Of a stretch of 64,000 bases of DNA, positions 1-8,418 are shown piece by piece. This DNA comes from Bacillaceae bacterium OF18-1A (lineage in GTDB: Bacteria; Bacillota; Bacilli; Bacillales; Bacillaceae_G), in the NCBI GenBank assembly GCA_027694045.1, contig JAQEWB010000002.1:496001-560000 (forward strand). The letters are read 5' to 3'. The notes beneath the pieces were generated by a model, which was not told the DNA's origin, made no database searches, and saw nothing but the letters and a program-made list of their open reading frames with translations. Position numbers and translations under genes: made by a program. How positions within the stretch are numbered: position 1 is the first letter of the stretch; the number at the start of each line of letters is the position of its first letter.

Positions 1-195
1 ATATCTCATTCAACTGCACTCCTCACAACCACTTTATAAACATTGTTCTCCCAAAAGGATAATAAGTGAGAAATACATATTAACAAGATAATTGAGAATG
101 TTATCTTTGCTTCTTTACTCAATAAATTCCTTTTTTAGTGTATGACTATAGGAATTATATCGTTTGTATGAATGCCCTAGCTTACTCTCTAAAAC
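1..195. other. AT-rich upstream stretch, no gene seen
   Basis: No reading frame of convincing length and no hairpin followed by a T-run is visible here. The left window edge may cut off the end of a neighbouring transcription unit. The first recognisable signal is the promoter that starts at 196. Confidence 0.5.
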
Positions 196-223
196 TTGAC
201 AATTAAAATAAAGATATTATATC
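196..223 (+). promoter_or_regulatory. sigma-A-type promoter for the nitroreductase gene
   Basis: A perfect TTGACA at 196-201 is followed after 16 bases by TATATC at 218-223. It points to the nitroreductase gene at 306, leaving a leader of about 75 bases that holds the palindrome at 237-253. Confidence 0.55.
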
Positions 224-236
224 CTTAAATTCGACA

Positions 237-253
237 ACTTACAAAATGTAAGT
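237..253. promoter_or_regulatory. DUF24/HxlR-type (CatR/YodB-like) operator candidate
   Basis: ACTTACA-AAA-TGTAAGT is a perfect 7-bp inverted repeat just downstream of the promoter. Its core, TTAC-N5-GTAA, matches the operator described for CatR of Bacillus subtilis and resembles the related YodB site. YodB and CatR are thiol-based sensors of quinones and electrophiles, and YodB controls yodC, the homologue of the next gene. The site is seen directly; its owner is inferred. Confidence 0.5.
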
Positions 254-305
254 AGGATATATTACTTTTTTTCAATAATTTGATATACAATTTGGAGGAT
301 ATATA

Positions 306-923
306 ATGACAAACGCCAACTTTTTTAACGTTCTATATGAACGCACATCTACACGTGCATTCAACCCAGACAAAGAAATTTCATCTACAGAGTTACATGA
401 AATTTTAAAAGCAGCTGCCCAAGCACCTTCTGCTTGGAACTTACAGCACTGGAAATTTCTTGTTTTCCAAGGTGAAGATATACAAAAACGATTGCACCCA
501 GTTGCTTATAACCAACAACAAATTCTTGATGCTTCTGCGGTAGTCGCTATTTTAGGTGATTTAGAAGCCTATAAAAACGTTGAACCAGTTTATGGTCCAA
601 TTGTAGAACAAGGATTTATGAAAGAAGAGGCAAAAGAGCGCTTAGCTAAAAACATCGAGTCTGCATATGCTCGTGAACAATTTCCAAGAGATGCAGCCTT
701 TTCAAATGCATCTTTAGCAGCGATGCAACTTATGCTTGCAGCTAAAGCAACTGGTTGGGATACTTGTGCTATTGGTGGCTTCAATCCACAAGCACTTACA
801 GAAGAATTCAATGTTTCCTCTCGTTACGTACCAATTATGCTGATTACTATTGGTGAAGCAACTTTAAAAGGTCACCCTGCACCACGTATGAGCGTAGAAC
901 AAGTTAGCGAATGGGCAAAATAA
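306..923 (+). CDS. nitroreductase family protein, YodC-like
   Basis: This 205-residue protein belongs to the FMN-dependent nitroreductase superfamily, cytosolic enzymes that use NAD(P)H to reduce nitroaromatics or quinones. The N-terminal RTSTRAF segment and the APSAWNLQHWKF motif near residue 45 form the flavin and dimer-interface region, and the motif DTCAIGGFN is typical near residue 155. Length and sequence are close to B. subtilis YodC. The start follows a GGAGG ribosome site. The gene is alone between its own promoter and terminator. The operator-like palindrome upstream suggests induction by electrophile stress. The true substrate cannot be told from sequence. Confidence 0.88.
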   Translation: MTNANFFNVLYERTSTRAFNPDKEISSTELHEILKAAAQAPSAWNLQHWKFLVFQGEDIQKRLHPVAYNQQQILDASAVVAILGDLEAYKNVEPVYGPIVEQGFMKEEAKERLAKNIESAYAREQFPRDAAFSNASLAAMQLMLAAKATGWDTCAIGGFNPQALTEEFNVSSRYVPIMLITIGEATLKGHPAPRMSVEQVSEWAK

Positions 924-930
924 CATAAAA

Positions 931-963
931 AAATGAAGGTAATGAAATTACCTTCATTTTTTT
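931..963 (+). terminator. intrinsic terminator after the nitroreductase gene
   Basis: An 11-bp perfect stem, ATGAAGGTAAT at 933-943 with ATTACCTTCAT at 947-957, is followed by a T-run. Confidence 0.9.
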
Positions 964-983
964 ATACTGTCATACATCCGTAA

Positions 984-1021
984 TATTACAATGTATTATT
1001 CGACATATATACATTGTAATA
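984..1021. repeat. perfect 13-bp inverted repeat of unknown role
   Basis: TATTACAATGTAT at 984-996 and its exact complement at 1009-1021 are separated by 12 bases. No T-run follows, so it is not a simple terminator. It lies between the nitroreductase terminator and the small membrane protein gene and could be an operator, a transcribed hairpin, or part of a dispersed repeat. The rest of 964-1148 holds another weak inverted repeat (ACACG/CGTGT near 1038-1057) but no gene. Confidence 0.6.
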
Positions 1022-1148
1022 CAGCTAAACATCCGCTACACGCATGGCGTTTCGTGTCGAAATTTGTTAAAACATCAAATATAGCCGTGTGTTTTTGTTA
1101 CAATTGTGATACAATGATAACAAATAGATAACAAGAGAGGGATTTTCA

Positions 1149-1367
1149 TTGAATTCATACGTAAGCTTTATCGCACTTTTAAGTTACATAGTGACTGTAC
1201 TACTTCTATATTTTATTGGCGATGCTGCAAACATATCGGTGTTACAATTCCCAAAAGAAGAAGCATTCCAATTAGAAGCAGAAAAACATACCTCACAATC
1301 CATTGCACCACTACTCTTAGCTCTTCCTGTATATATCATCGTTTTATATAAAAGCAAAAAAGTGTAA
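1149..1367 (+). CDS. small two-helix membrane protein, unknown function
   Basis: This 72-residue protein starts with TTG, preceded by a purine-rich AGAGAGGG site at proper distance. It has a hydrophobic segment at about residues 5-24 and a second near 51-66, with a charged loop (KEEAFQLEAEK) between and a basic KSKKV tail, so it is probably a small integral membrane protein. I do not recognise a family. It stands alone, its stop codon lies inside the terminator stem, and it reads away from the pts genes. The start, stop and terminator fit a real gene, but function is unknown. Confidence 0.6.
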   Translation: MNSYVSFIALLSYIVTVLLLYFIGDAANISVLQFPKEEAFQLEAEKHTSQSIAPLLLALPVYIIVLYKSKKV

Positions 1368-1411
1368 AGGCTACCTATTTCATTCATTTTGGTGGTCTTT
1401 ACACTTTTTTT
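1356..1411 (+). terminator. terminator of the small membrane protein gene
   Basis: AAAAAGTGTAAAG pairs with CTTTACACTTTTT, and an inner CTACC/GGTGG part extends the stem. It ends in a T-run and overlaps the stop codon. Confidence 0.8.
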
Positions 1412-1512
1412 ATGATATTCCCCCTACTTTAAACATCTTTATATACTAAACACCTAGATAGTTATTTAAAATGAGGAAATCCCCCACAAAAAATTCCACG
1501 CTCTGTCCAATC

Positions 1513-1538
1513 ACCAACTACCGAACTTACATAGATTA
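1513..1538 (+). promoter_or_regulatory. sigma-K-like (late mother-cell) promoter
   Basis: CATAGATTA at 1530-1538 matches the mother-cell -10 consensus CATAnnnTA exactly. An AC dinucleotide at 1513-1514 sits at the spacing expected for sigma-K. The predicted start of transcription, about 1545, lies just before the ribosome site of the next gene. Confidence 0.5.
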
Positions 1539-1564
1539 TAAGTGTGAAGGGGGTGATGAGGATT

Positions 1565-1915
1565 ATGTTTGGATCATTTGGATGCTGTGATAACTTTAGA
1601 GAATGTCATCATCATGAAAGAGAGTGCAACCATCGTGAGAAAGAGAAAGAAGTAGTTAAGCCACAACAACCAGCTGTATGTAACGTACTTGCTAGCATTT
1701 CAGTTGGAACAGAACTTTCTCTTTTAAGCATTAGAGGTAACGGATCATTCCGTAACGTCATTTTTGAAGGATTCGCTAATGGAGTTGCTCTTTTCTCTGC
1801 TTTAGCTAATAACAACAAAGATAACAATAAAGACGATAAGAACAATCAGAATCAAAATAGTTTTACTGGTATCTTACGCGTATGCCCAACTGATATCGTT
1901 GCTATCGCTATCTAA
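1565..1915 (+). CDS. Cys/His/Asn-rich probable spore-surface protein, unknown family
   Basis: The frame is open from a GTG at 1544, but the strong ribosome site AAGGGGGTGAT at 1547-1557 and the likely transcription start near 1545 favour the ATG at 1565, giving 116 residues. The N-terminus is rich in Cys and His (FGCCDNFRECHHHERECNH). A lysine/glutamate linker follows, then a compact hydrophobic region with a second cysteine near residue 38, then an Asn/Asp/Lys-rich stretch (NNNKDNNKDDKNNQNQN), and finally a segment with one Cys (RVCPTD). There is no signal peptide. Cysteine-rich ends, low-complexity Asn runs and a sigma-K-like promoter are all typical of spore coat or exosporium proteins. 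I do not recognise the family, so the spore role is inference. Confidence 0.6.
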   Translation: MFGSFGCCDNFRECHHHERECNHREKEKEVVKPQQPAVCNVLASISVGTELSLLSIRGNGSFRNVIFEGFANGVALFSALANNNKDNNKDDKNNQNQNSFTGILRVCPTDIVAIAI

Positions 1916-1969
1916 TTCTGTTCCTTGTCCTCTATAGTAAAAAAATAAGATTTACTTTTCTCATAAAAA

Positions 1970-2007
1970 AAACCTGAGACCGATTTCAATCGACTCAGGT
2001 TTTTTTA
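1970..2007. terminator. bidirectional terminator between the spore-type gene and ptsI
   Basis: ACCTGAG and CTCAGGT enclose a second CGATT/AATCG stem, with A-run before and T-run after. It can serve the plus-strand gene ending at 1915 and the minus-strand pts genes. Confidence 0.9.
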
Positions 2008-2010
2008 TAA

Positions 2011-3723
2011 TTATATGCTTTTAACTAGTTCAACAACTTCTTCAGCAGTTGACATCATTAATGCTTTTTCTGCTAATGTTGCCATATCTGCTTTTGACAA
2101 CTTGCTTAGTTGTGTTCTTGCAGGAAGAATAGATGTTGCACTCATACTGAACTCATCTAAACCTAATCCTAATAATAATGGAATAGCAAGTGAATCCCCT
2201 GCCATCTCACCACACATACCAGCCCATTTGCCCTCTTTATGAGCAGCATCAATAACCATTTTTACAAGACGTAAAATAGATGGATTATATGGTTGGTATA
2301 AGTATGATACTTGTTCGTTCATACGGTCTGCAGCCATTGTGTATTGGATTAAATCATTTGTTCCGATAGAGAAGAAATCAACTTCTTTTGCGAACTGATC
2401 TGCTAATACTGCTGAAGCTGGGATTTCAACCATCATACCAACTTCAATAGAATCAGAAACAGTTGTACCCGCTTCTACAAGTTTTGCTTTCTCTTCTAAT
2501 AAGATTGCTTTTGCTTGACGGAACTCATCAAGAGTTGCAATCATTGGGAACATAATTTTTAAGTTACCGTATACGCTAGCACGAAGTAATGCACGAAGTT
2601 GTGTACGGAACACATCTTGCTCATCAAGACATAAGCGAATTGCACGGTATCCTAGGAATGGGTTCATTTCTTTTGGTAAATGTAAGTATGGAAGCTCTTT
2701 ATCTCCACCGATGTCAAGTGTACGAACAACGACAGGCTGATCTTCTTTTACACCTTCAAGAACTGCTTTATACGCTTCGAACTGTTCTTCTTCTGTTGGA
2801 AGATTGTCACGGCCCATGTATAAGAATTCTGTACGGTATAAACCAACGCCTTCTCCGCCATTATCGATAATACCTTGTACATCATTTGGTGTTCCGATAT
2901 TAGCAACAAGCTCAACATGTTGTCCATCGCTTGTTACAGTAGCTTGGTCTTTTAATTTCGCCCATTCAGCTTTTTGCTCTTCAAATTTCGCTTTCTTTTC
3001 TTCAAAAGAACGAAGAGTTTCTTCAGATGGGTTTACAATTACTTCTCCATCTAAACCGTCGATGATTACGATATCGCCATTTTGGATTTTTTCCATAACA
3101 ACTTTCGTACCAACAACAGCCGGAATTTCCATAGAACGAGCCATAATCGCAGAGTGAGATGTACGTCCACCGATATCAGTTGTAAAACCTTTTGCATATT
3201 TACGGTTTAACTGAGCTGTATCAGATGGTGTTAAATCTTCAGCAATGATGATTACTTCTTCAGAAATTGTACCTGGATTTGAGAAGTTAATTCCTAGTAA
3301 ATGTGCAAGAACACGTTTTGTTACGTCACGAATGTCCGCAGCGCGTTCTTTCATATATTCGTTATCCATGTTTTCAAACATAGAAATAAACATTGATGCA
3401 ACTTCATCCATTGCAAATTCAGCATTTACTTTTTCGCTATTTACTTTATCTTTTACTGGGTTTACTAGTTCTGGATCATTTAATACTAATAAATGTGCTT
3501 CAAAGATCGCAGCTTTATCCGCACCCAGCTCAGCAAAAGCGTGGTCCTTAATAGCTTCTAATTCAGTTTTTGCTTTCTCAAGCGCAGCGTCTAAGCGTGC
3601 AATTTCAGCAGCTTCGTTTGTAATTGATTTCTTTTCAATGTTAAATTCAGGATTCTCAAGTCTGAAAGCCTTTGCAATAGCAATCCCACTTGATGCAGCG
3701 ATCCCTTGAATGTTAAGAGTCAT
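2011..3723 (-). CDS. ptsI: PTS enzyme I (phosphoenolpyruvate-protein phosphotransferase)
   Basis: Enzyme I (570 residues, the normal length) takes phosphate from phosphoenolpyruvate and passes it to HPr, so it starts sugar uptake by all PTS permeases in the cytosol. The N-terminal domain carries the phosphorylated histidine in [13 protein letters not shown] near residue 190. The C-terminal PEP-binding barrel has [24 protein letters not shown] and MCGEMAGD motifs. Its ATG shares one base with the ptsH stop (TAATG), so the two genes are translationally coupled in a ptsH-ptsI operon. A bidirectional terminator follows. Confidence 0.98.
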   Translation of the reverse strand: MTLNIQGIAASSGIAIAKAFRLENPEFNIEKKSITNEAAEIARLDAALEKAKTELEAIKDHAFAELGADKAAIFEAHLLVLNDPELVNPVKDKVNSEKVNAEFAMDEVASMFISMFENMDNEYMKERAADIRDVTKRVLAHLLGINFSNPGTISEEVIIIAEDLTPSDTAQLNRKYAKGFTTDIGGRTSHSAIMARSMEIPAVVGTKVVMEKIQNGDIVIIDGLDGEVIVNPSEETLRSFEEKKAKFEEQKAEWAKLKDQATVTSDGQHVELVANIGTPNDVQGIIDNGGEGVGLYRTEFLYMGRDNLPTEEEQFEAYKAVLEGVKEDQPVVVRTLDIGGDKELPYLHLPKEMNPFLGYRAIRLCLDEQDVFRTQLRALLRASVYGNLKIMFPMIATLDEFRQAKAILLEEKAKLVEAGTTVSDSIEVGMMVEIPASAVLADQFAKEVDFFSIGTNDLIQYTMAADRMNEQVSYLYQPYNPSILRLVKMVIDAAHKEGKWAGMCGEMAGDSLAIPLLLGLGLDEFSMSATSILPARTQLSKLSKADMATLAEKALMMSTAEEVVELVKSI

Positions 3724-3986
3724 TATTCTCCTAATCCTTCGTTTTTCATAGTTTCTTCGATAGCTGCTAGTGCTTGAGCTGCATCATCACCATTTGCAGT
3801 GATTTTAATTTCTGCGTTTTGTTGAATGCCTAAAGACATAACGCCCATGATTGATTTTAAGTTAACGTTTTTTCCGTTATATTCTAAGTTAATGTCAGAA
3901 CCAAATTTGCTTGCAGTGTTTACAAGTAGAGTTGCTGGACGAGCATGAATTCCTGAGTCGCTAGTTACTTTAAAGATTTTTTCCAT
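3723..3986 (-). CDS. ptsH: phosphocarrier protein HPr
   Basis: HPr (87 residues) carries phosphate from enzyme I to the sugar-specific EIIA domains. The active-site histidine lies in SGIHARPAT (His14 here, equal to the usual His15). The regulatory serine is in [12 protein letters not shown] (Ser45, equal to Ser46), the target of HPr kinase. Ser-phosphorylated HPr is the co-repressor for CcpA in Firmicutes. A strong AAAGGAGA ribosome site precedes the ATG. The gene lies after ptsG and before ptsI in the B. subtilis order. Confidence 0.98.
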   Translation of the reverse strand: MEKIFKVTSDSGIHARPATLLVNTASKFGSDINLEYNGKNVNLKSIMGVMSLGIQQNAEIKITANGDDAAQALAAIEETMKNEGLGE

Positions 3987-4050
3987 GATAATTTATCTCC
4001 TTTAAATTACATATTTTTTAAGTTGTATAGACGTGAGTACTACATCATCT

Positions 4051-4089
4051 ATTGTATATAATAGGCGATGTTCGGTCAACCACATCGCC
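4051..4089 (-). promoter_or_regulatory. ptsHI promoter within a ptsG-ptsH intergenic hairpin
   Basis: On the minus strand TTGACC (4074-4079) and TACAAT (4051-4056) are 17 bases apart. The -35 lies in the loop of an 8-bp inverted repeat, GGCGATGT at 4064-4071 and ACATCGCC at 4082-4089. The repeat may weakly terminate ptsG transcripts while the promoter restarts ptsHI. Confidence 0.55.
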
Positions 4090-4121
4090 CATTATAATTA
4101 TAAACATTTTGCGTCAAATTT

Positions 4122-6185
4122 CTACTGAATGTCAATAATAGCGTTTTCGCCCTTCTTAACATCCCCATCTTTCTTCAATTCAACTTGTTGTCCTTGCTGT
4201 AAATTCGTAAAGACAATTGGTGTAATGATAGATGGTGCATTTTCTTTTACGAATGCAAGATCTACTTTTAATAATGGCTGTCCTTGTTTCACTTTATCAC
4301 CTTGTGCTACAAGCGCTTCAAAGCCTTCACCATTTAATTTTACAGTATCAATACCAAAGTGGATTAAAATCTCTTTTCCGCCTTCAGATTGAATACCAAT
4401 CGCATGTTTTGTAGGGAATACGTTAACAATCTCACCGTTAACTGGAGAAACTACTGTTCCTTCTGTTGGCTCAATTGCAAATCCGTCTCCCATCATTTTC
4501 CCTGAGAACACTTGATCAGGTACTTCTGTAATCGGTAAGATTTTCCCTTCGATTGGTGATACGATTGTTTCGTTTTCATCAACCTTTTGAGGAGTTTCTT
4601 CTACCTTTACAGGCTCTTCTTTTTCAACATGAGGTGTACGACCTGACATAATATCATGAATTTGTGATTTTAATGTGTCAGATTTCGGTCCGAAAATAGC
4701 TTGAATGTTATTTCCAACTTCAAGTACACCCGCTGCTCCAAGCTCTTTTAAGCGGTCTTTGTTTACATTCTTTTGCTCGTTAACTTGAACACGTAAACGA
4801 GTAATACAAGCATCTAAAGAAGCAATGTTTTCTTTACCACCAAGTGCTACTAATACTTCACGAGGAAGTTCACCTGCTTCTGCTTTTCCTGCGCCGTCAT
4901 TCGCATTTGCTACTTCACGACCAGGTGTTTTTAAATCCCATTTGCGAATTGCAAAACGGAATCCGAAGTAGTAAATAACTGCTAGTACAAGACCAACAAT
5001 AATTACCCACCACCATGCAGTACGGCCTGGTAGTACACCGAATAACATAAAGTCAATTAAACCACCAGAGAATGTCATACCAATTTTAACACCTAAAATT
5101 TGCATTGTCATAAATGATAGACCAGCAAATACAGCGTGAATTCCGAATAATACTGGTGCTACGAATAAGAATGAGAATTCAAGTGGTTCTGTAATACCTG
5201 TTAAGAAAGATGTTAATGCAGCAGAACCTAAGATACCCGCTGCTAATTTTTTATTTTCTGGACGTGCTTCATGGTACATTGCTAAAGCTGCCGCTGGAAG
5301 ACCGAACATCATGAACGGGTACTTACCAGTTGTAAATGTACCTGCTGTTAATTCTACACCGTCTTTTAACTGTGCCATAAAGATTTTTTGGTCACCACGG
5401 ATTAATTCACCAGCTGCATTTGTATACTGTCCGAATTCGAACCAGAACGGTGAATAGAAAATGTGATGTAATCCAAATGGAATTAATGAACGTTCAATTA
5501 AACCGAATATAAATGCTGCTAACGTTCTATTTGCATCAATCATTTGATGTGAGAACGTATTTAAGCCACCTTGAATGTATGGCCAAACGAAACACATGAT
5601 AATACCTACTACTAAAGAGAATGTTGCAGTTGCGATCGGTACGAAACGCTTACCTGCAAAGAATCCTAAGTATGATGGTAATTCAATATTGAAGTATTTA
5701 TTATAGCAATATGCCGCTACTATACCGACGATAATACCACCAAATACTCCGGTTTGTAGTGTTGGAATTCCTAATACATTGGCATACGCAGGATCTGCAA
5801 AACCAATTTTAACTGGATCTGCTCCAGAACTTGTTACTTTCACTAGCTTATCTACTTCTAAGAACACACTCATTGTTTTGTTCATAATTAAGTAACCAAC
5901 GAACGCTGCTAAACCAGCTACTCCGTCACCACCAGCTAAACCAATTGCTACCCCAACTGCGAATAATAATGCAAGGTTAGCGAAAATAATATCACCAGAT
6001 TGTTCCATAATTTTGGCAACCATTACGAACCAATCTGCTTTTAAAGCAGGAATAACGTTTGTTAACTGTGGATTTTGAAATGCATTACCAAATCCAAGTA
6101 AAATACCTGCCGCCGGTAAAATCGCTACTGGAAGCATAAGCGCTTTTCCGACTTTTTGAAGAACACCAAAGATCTTCTTAAACAT
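4122..6185 (-). CDS. ptsG: glucose-specific PTS enzyme IICBA
   Basis: This membrane permease brings in and phosphorylates glucose. The frame stays open upstream, but the ATG at 6185 ([13 protein letters not shown]) has a good GAAGGG site and gives 687 residues, close to the family length. Residues 1 to about 430 form the membrane EIIC domain. An EIIB domain follows with its phosphocysteine in [14 protein letters not shown]-terminal EIIA domain has the phosphohistidine in ILIHFGIDT. All three domains are in one chain. Expression should depend on GlcT, encoded just upstream, through the RNA switch in the leader. Confidence 0.96.
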   Translation of the reverse strand: MFKKIFGVLQKVGKALMLPVAILPAAGILLGFGNAFQNPQLTNVIPALKADWFVMVAKIMEQSGDIIFANLALLFAVGVAIGLAGGDGVAGLAAFVGYLIMNKTMSVFLEVDKLVKVTSSGADPVKIGFADPAYANVLGIPTLQTGVFGGIIVGIVAAYCYNKYFNIELPSYLGFFAGKRFVPIATATFSLVVGIIMCFVWPYIQGGLNTFSHQMIDANRTLAAFIFGLIERSLIPFGLHHIFYSPFWFEFGQYTNAAGELIRGDQKIFMAQLKDGVELTAGTFTTGKYPFMMFGLPAAALAMYHEARPENKKLAAGILGSAALTSFLTGITEPLEFSFLFVAPVLFGIHAVFAGLSFMTMQILGVKIGMTFSGGLIDFMLFGVLPGRTAWWWVIIVGLVLAVIYYFGFRFAIRKWDLKTPGREVANANDGAGKAEAGELPREVLVALGGKENIASLDACITRLRVQVNEQKNVNKDRLKELGAAGVLEVGNNIQAIFGPKSDTLKSQIHDIMSGRTPHVEKEEPVKVEETPQKVDENETIVSPIEGKILPITEVPDQVFSGKMMGDGFAIEPTEGTVVSPVNGEIVNVFPTKHAIGIQSEGGKEILIHFGIDTVKLNGEGFEALVAQGDKVKQGQPLLKVDLAFVKENAPSIITPIVFTNLQQGQQVELKKDGDVKKGENAIIDIQ

Positions 6186-6232
6186 GGAAACCCTTCCTCT
6201 CTTATCTATATTGATACCTTTCGACAAACGTC

Positions 6233-6329
6233 AAAAAGGCATGAGGAAAAAAAGATAGAACGATAGCTATACAAAGGGTAGTATATCCCTTTCTCTAGCT
6301 TACATTCCTTACTTTTCTCCACTCATGCC
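6233..6329 (-). terminator. ptsG leader terminator with long hairpin
   Basis: On the minus strand GGCATGAG (6322-6329) pairs with CTCATGCC (6238-6245), followed by a U-run (6237-6233). Inside is a second stem, AGCTA with AAAGGG against CCCTTT with TAGCT (6265-6300). It stops leader transcripts unless the overlapping antiterminator forms. Confidence 0.8.
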
Positions 6330-6350
6330 TGATCGAATCAGTAACACGTG
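6321..6350 (-). promoter_or_regulatory. ribonucleic antiterminator (RAT) target of GlcT
   Basis: The minus strand holds GTGTTACTGATTC followed by GATCAGGCATGAG, which fits the RAT signature of BglG/SacY-type antiterminators (GTTACTG, short loop, CAGGCA). Its 3' part, GGCATGAG, is also the 5' arm of the terminator, so the two structures exclude each other. This is the expected logic of GlcT control of ptsG. Confidence 0.85.
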
Positions 6351-6524
6351 TCAAAAATAGGTTTACGTATAAGTTCACTATAATTAAGGCAAACGTTTTC
6401 GTTACTCACCTTAATGTGTTTGTCGAAAAATGTATAACTTTGCAATAGTTATTATACATAACTATTGTAAGCGATTCAATGCTTTTTTTTAACGTTTTCA
6501 TTTTAGACAAAAAAATATGTCTTT

Positions 6525-7373
6525 TTACACATGTTCTGCTTTCACTAATCGTTGCAAATGCATCGTTAAATAGATGCTTTCCGCTTCATATACCGGAAGT
6601 TGCAATTCTTTCTGCATCACCTTAACTAACTTCCAAGCTAAGTTATAACAAACTGGATATTCCGCCTTTAATAAATCAGCAAAACTTTGTGATTCCTCAA
6701 CTTTTTCTTCTTTTTTCACCCGTTCAATAGCATATTGAAGATGACGAATAAGACGTAAATAATGAATACTTTCTTGTTCTAATGTAATTTGTAAATTAGC
6801 CTCAATTAAAGAGACAAGTTGTGCAATGAGACGGGAGTTTTGATTAACTGAAGATAAATCAGAGTTTGTAAGCGAACTGTAAATGTGGAGTGCAATAAAA
6901 CCAATTTCGCCTTCTGGCAATGTAATTTGCAATTGTGAATTTAAAATTTGCACAACACCTTCCGCAATTTCATACTCCTCTGGATAGAGCATTTTTGTTT
7001 CAACTAAAAACGGGTTATCTATCGTCAGCCCTTGTTTCAGTCTTTTAATCGCAAAAGAAATATGATCTGTTAAAGCGATATGGATATGTTCATTTAATGG
7101 AGACTTCGCCTTTTCTTGAATATATAACATAATATCATTCATCAATTCAATTAGCTTTTCACTCACATGAGGCACTAACAGTTTGTATTGTTCTCGATCC
7201 CGTTCATTTTTTAAAACAAACATTTTTTCGATTTGTTCTTGCCCGAGCACATCTTTCGCTTTTTTTCCAAATCCAATTCCTTTTCCAATCACTACTACTT
7301 CCTCGTGCTGAGGATGGCTAGCAATGATGACATTATTGTTTAAAACTTTTTTAATTTCTAGATAATTATTCAT
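6525..7373 (-). CDS. glcT: transcriptional antiterminator GlcT (PRD family)
   Basis: GlcT (282 residues) binds the RAT in the ptsG leader and lets transcription continue when glucose is present. Residues 1-60 form the RNA-binding co-antiterminator domain (NNNVIIASHPQHEEVVVIGKG). Two PRD domains follow, with candidate phospho-histidines in NEHIHIALTDH, FIALHIYSS, IRHLQYA and LTMHLQRL. These residues are phosphorylated by the PTS, including EII-Glc, in the characterised family members. The gene has its own promoter and lies directly upstream of its target ptsG. Confidence 0.94.
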   Translation of the reverse strand: MNNYLEIKKVLNNNVIIASHPQHEEVVVIGKGIGFGKKAKDVLGQEQIEKMFVLKNERDREQYKLLVPHVSEKLIELMNDIMLYIQEKAKSPLNEHIHIALTDHISFAIKRLKQGLTIDNPFLVETKMLYPEEYEIAEGVVQILNSQLQITLPEGEIGFIALHIYSSLTNSDLSSVNQNSRLIAQLVSLIEANLQITLEQESIHYLRLIRHLQYAIERVKKEEKVEESQSFADLLKAEYPVCYNLAWKLVKVMQKELQLPVYEAESIYLTMHLQRLVKAEHV

Positions 7374-7408
7374 ATAACACCACCCTCGTACTTAAATAGC
7401 CTGCTTTT

Positions 7409-7438
7409 ATGTTACAGAACATTCTTCTTTGTCGTCAA
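7409..7438 (-). promoter_or_regulatory. probable glcT promoter
   Basis: The minus strand has TTGACG (7433-7438), an 18-base spacer, and TAACAT (7409-7414), placed 36 bases before glcT. Confidence 0.4.
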
Positions 7439-7484
7439 TGTAAAACATCTACCATTTAATAAAAATTCATTTTTTAGACATGTT

Positions 7485-7513
7485 TATATATGATGCGTAT
7501 AATGTAAGAGCAA
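7485..7513 (+). promoter_or_regulatory. promoter of the HAD hydrolase gene
   Basis: TAGACA at 7485-7490, 17 bases, then a perfect TATAAT at 7508-7513. Confidence 0.6.
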
Positions 7514-7538
7514 CTGTACATAGAAAGGAGATAGCAAC

Positions 7539-8345
7539 ATGATTAAAATGTTTGTAAGTGATATCGATGGTACAATGATGCAGCACGGAGGTCTTATTGA
7601 TGAACAAGATGTTGCGGCACTCCGCAGTCTTGCTGAGCAAAATGTTATTCTTTGCTTCGCTTCTGGACGACTTGATAATGAAATCGCAGACTTAATGAAA
7701 GCTGTAAATACAAATTTTCATCGTATTAGTGTTAATGGCGTTTTTGTATATACGGATAAAAATAAACAACTACTATCTGCGACTTTCGATTCCAGCATTC
7801 TTCCTGATTTGCTAGCAATGACAAATGAAGATCCTTATTTCCGTTATGTGAGTGATGAACATAATTACTACATCGAAGAAAAAACACCGTTTATTCATGA
7901 ACTTGAACGACAAGTAACTATGACTTCTGTTGAAGAACCAAATTTATTGCAAAAAATTGATGATACCATTTTTCCAAATAAAATTTCTGTCGGTGGAACA
8001 AAGGAAGGCTTACAACTCCTCCAGAAAAAAATTGATGAAAAGTTCCAAGGGAAAGTTAGTACATTCATTTCTGCAGAACAGTGTTTAGATGTAATGCCAC
8101 CGAATATTAGTAAAGGTTCTGCGATTTCTGTTTTATTAAAAGAGTTTCAAATACAACCAGAGGAAGTTGCTTGCATAGGAGATTCCTACAATGATATTCC
8201 AATGTTTTCTTTAACTCCTCACAGTTTTGCTATGTCTCAAGCAGATGAAGCAGTAAAAAAACATGCTCATTATGTAGTGAATACAGTCAAAGATGCTGTT
8301 AACCATGTTATTGCTCATAATAAAAATACGACTCACTCCTTATAA
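7539..8345 (+). CDS. Cof-type HAD-superfamily phosphatase
   Basis: This 268-residue cytosolic protein is a HAD phosphatase of the Cof/HAD-IIB subgroup, which act on sugar phosphates and similar metabolites. The nucleophile motif DIDGTMM is at residues 8-14, a Thr/Ser motif (FASGR) near 46, and the Mg-binding motif GDSYNDIPMF near residue 213. The cap domain between them is usual for the group. AAAGGAGA precedes the ATG. It is a single-gene unit with its own promoter and terminator, divergent from glcT. The substrate is unknown. A paralogue lies at 16947-17732. Confidence 0.88.
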   Translation: MIKMFVSDIDGTMMQHGGLIDEQDVAALRSLAEQNVILCFASGRLDNEIADLMKAVNTNFHRISVNGVFVYTDKNKQLLSATFDSSILPDLLAMTNEDPYFRYVSDEHNYYIEEKTPFIHELERQVTMTSVEEPNLLQKIDDTIFPNKISVGGTKEGLQLLQKKIDEKFQGKVSTFISAEQCLDVMPPNISKGSAISVLLKEFQIQPEEVACIGDSYNDIPMFSLTPHSFAMSQADEAVKKHAHYVVNTVKDAVNHVIAHNKNTTHSL

Positions 8346-8362
8346 GGATGAGTCGTATTTTT
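8322..8362 (+). terminator. terminator of the HAD gene
   Basis: AAATACGACTCA and TGAGTCGTATTT pair across the stop codon, with a T-run. The stem could also work for minus-strand readers. Confidence 0.85.
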
Positions 8363-8418
8363 ATTTCTTTACATGTTAAACACTTTAAATTCCGCTGTAC
8401 TTCATAAACTGAAATATA

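Noticed and set aside
1544..1564. GTG start for the Cys/His-rich protein
   Set aside because: The strong ribosome site lies just after this codon, and the predicted transcript begins near it, so the ATG at 1565 is favoured.
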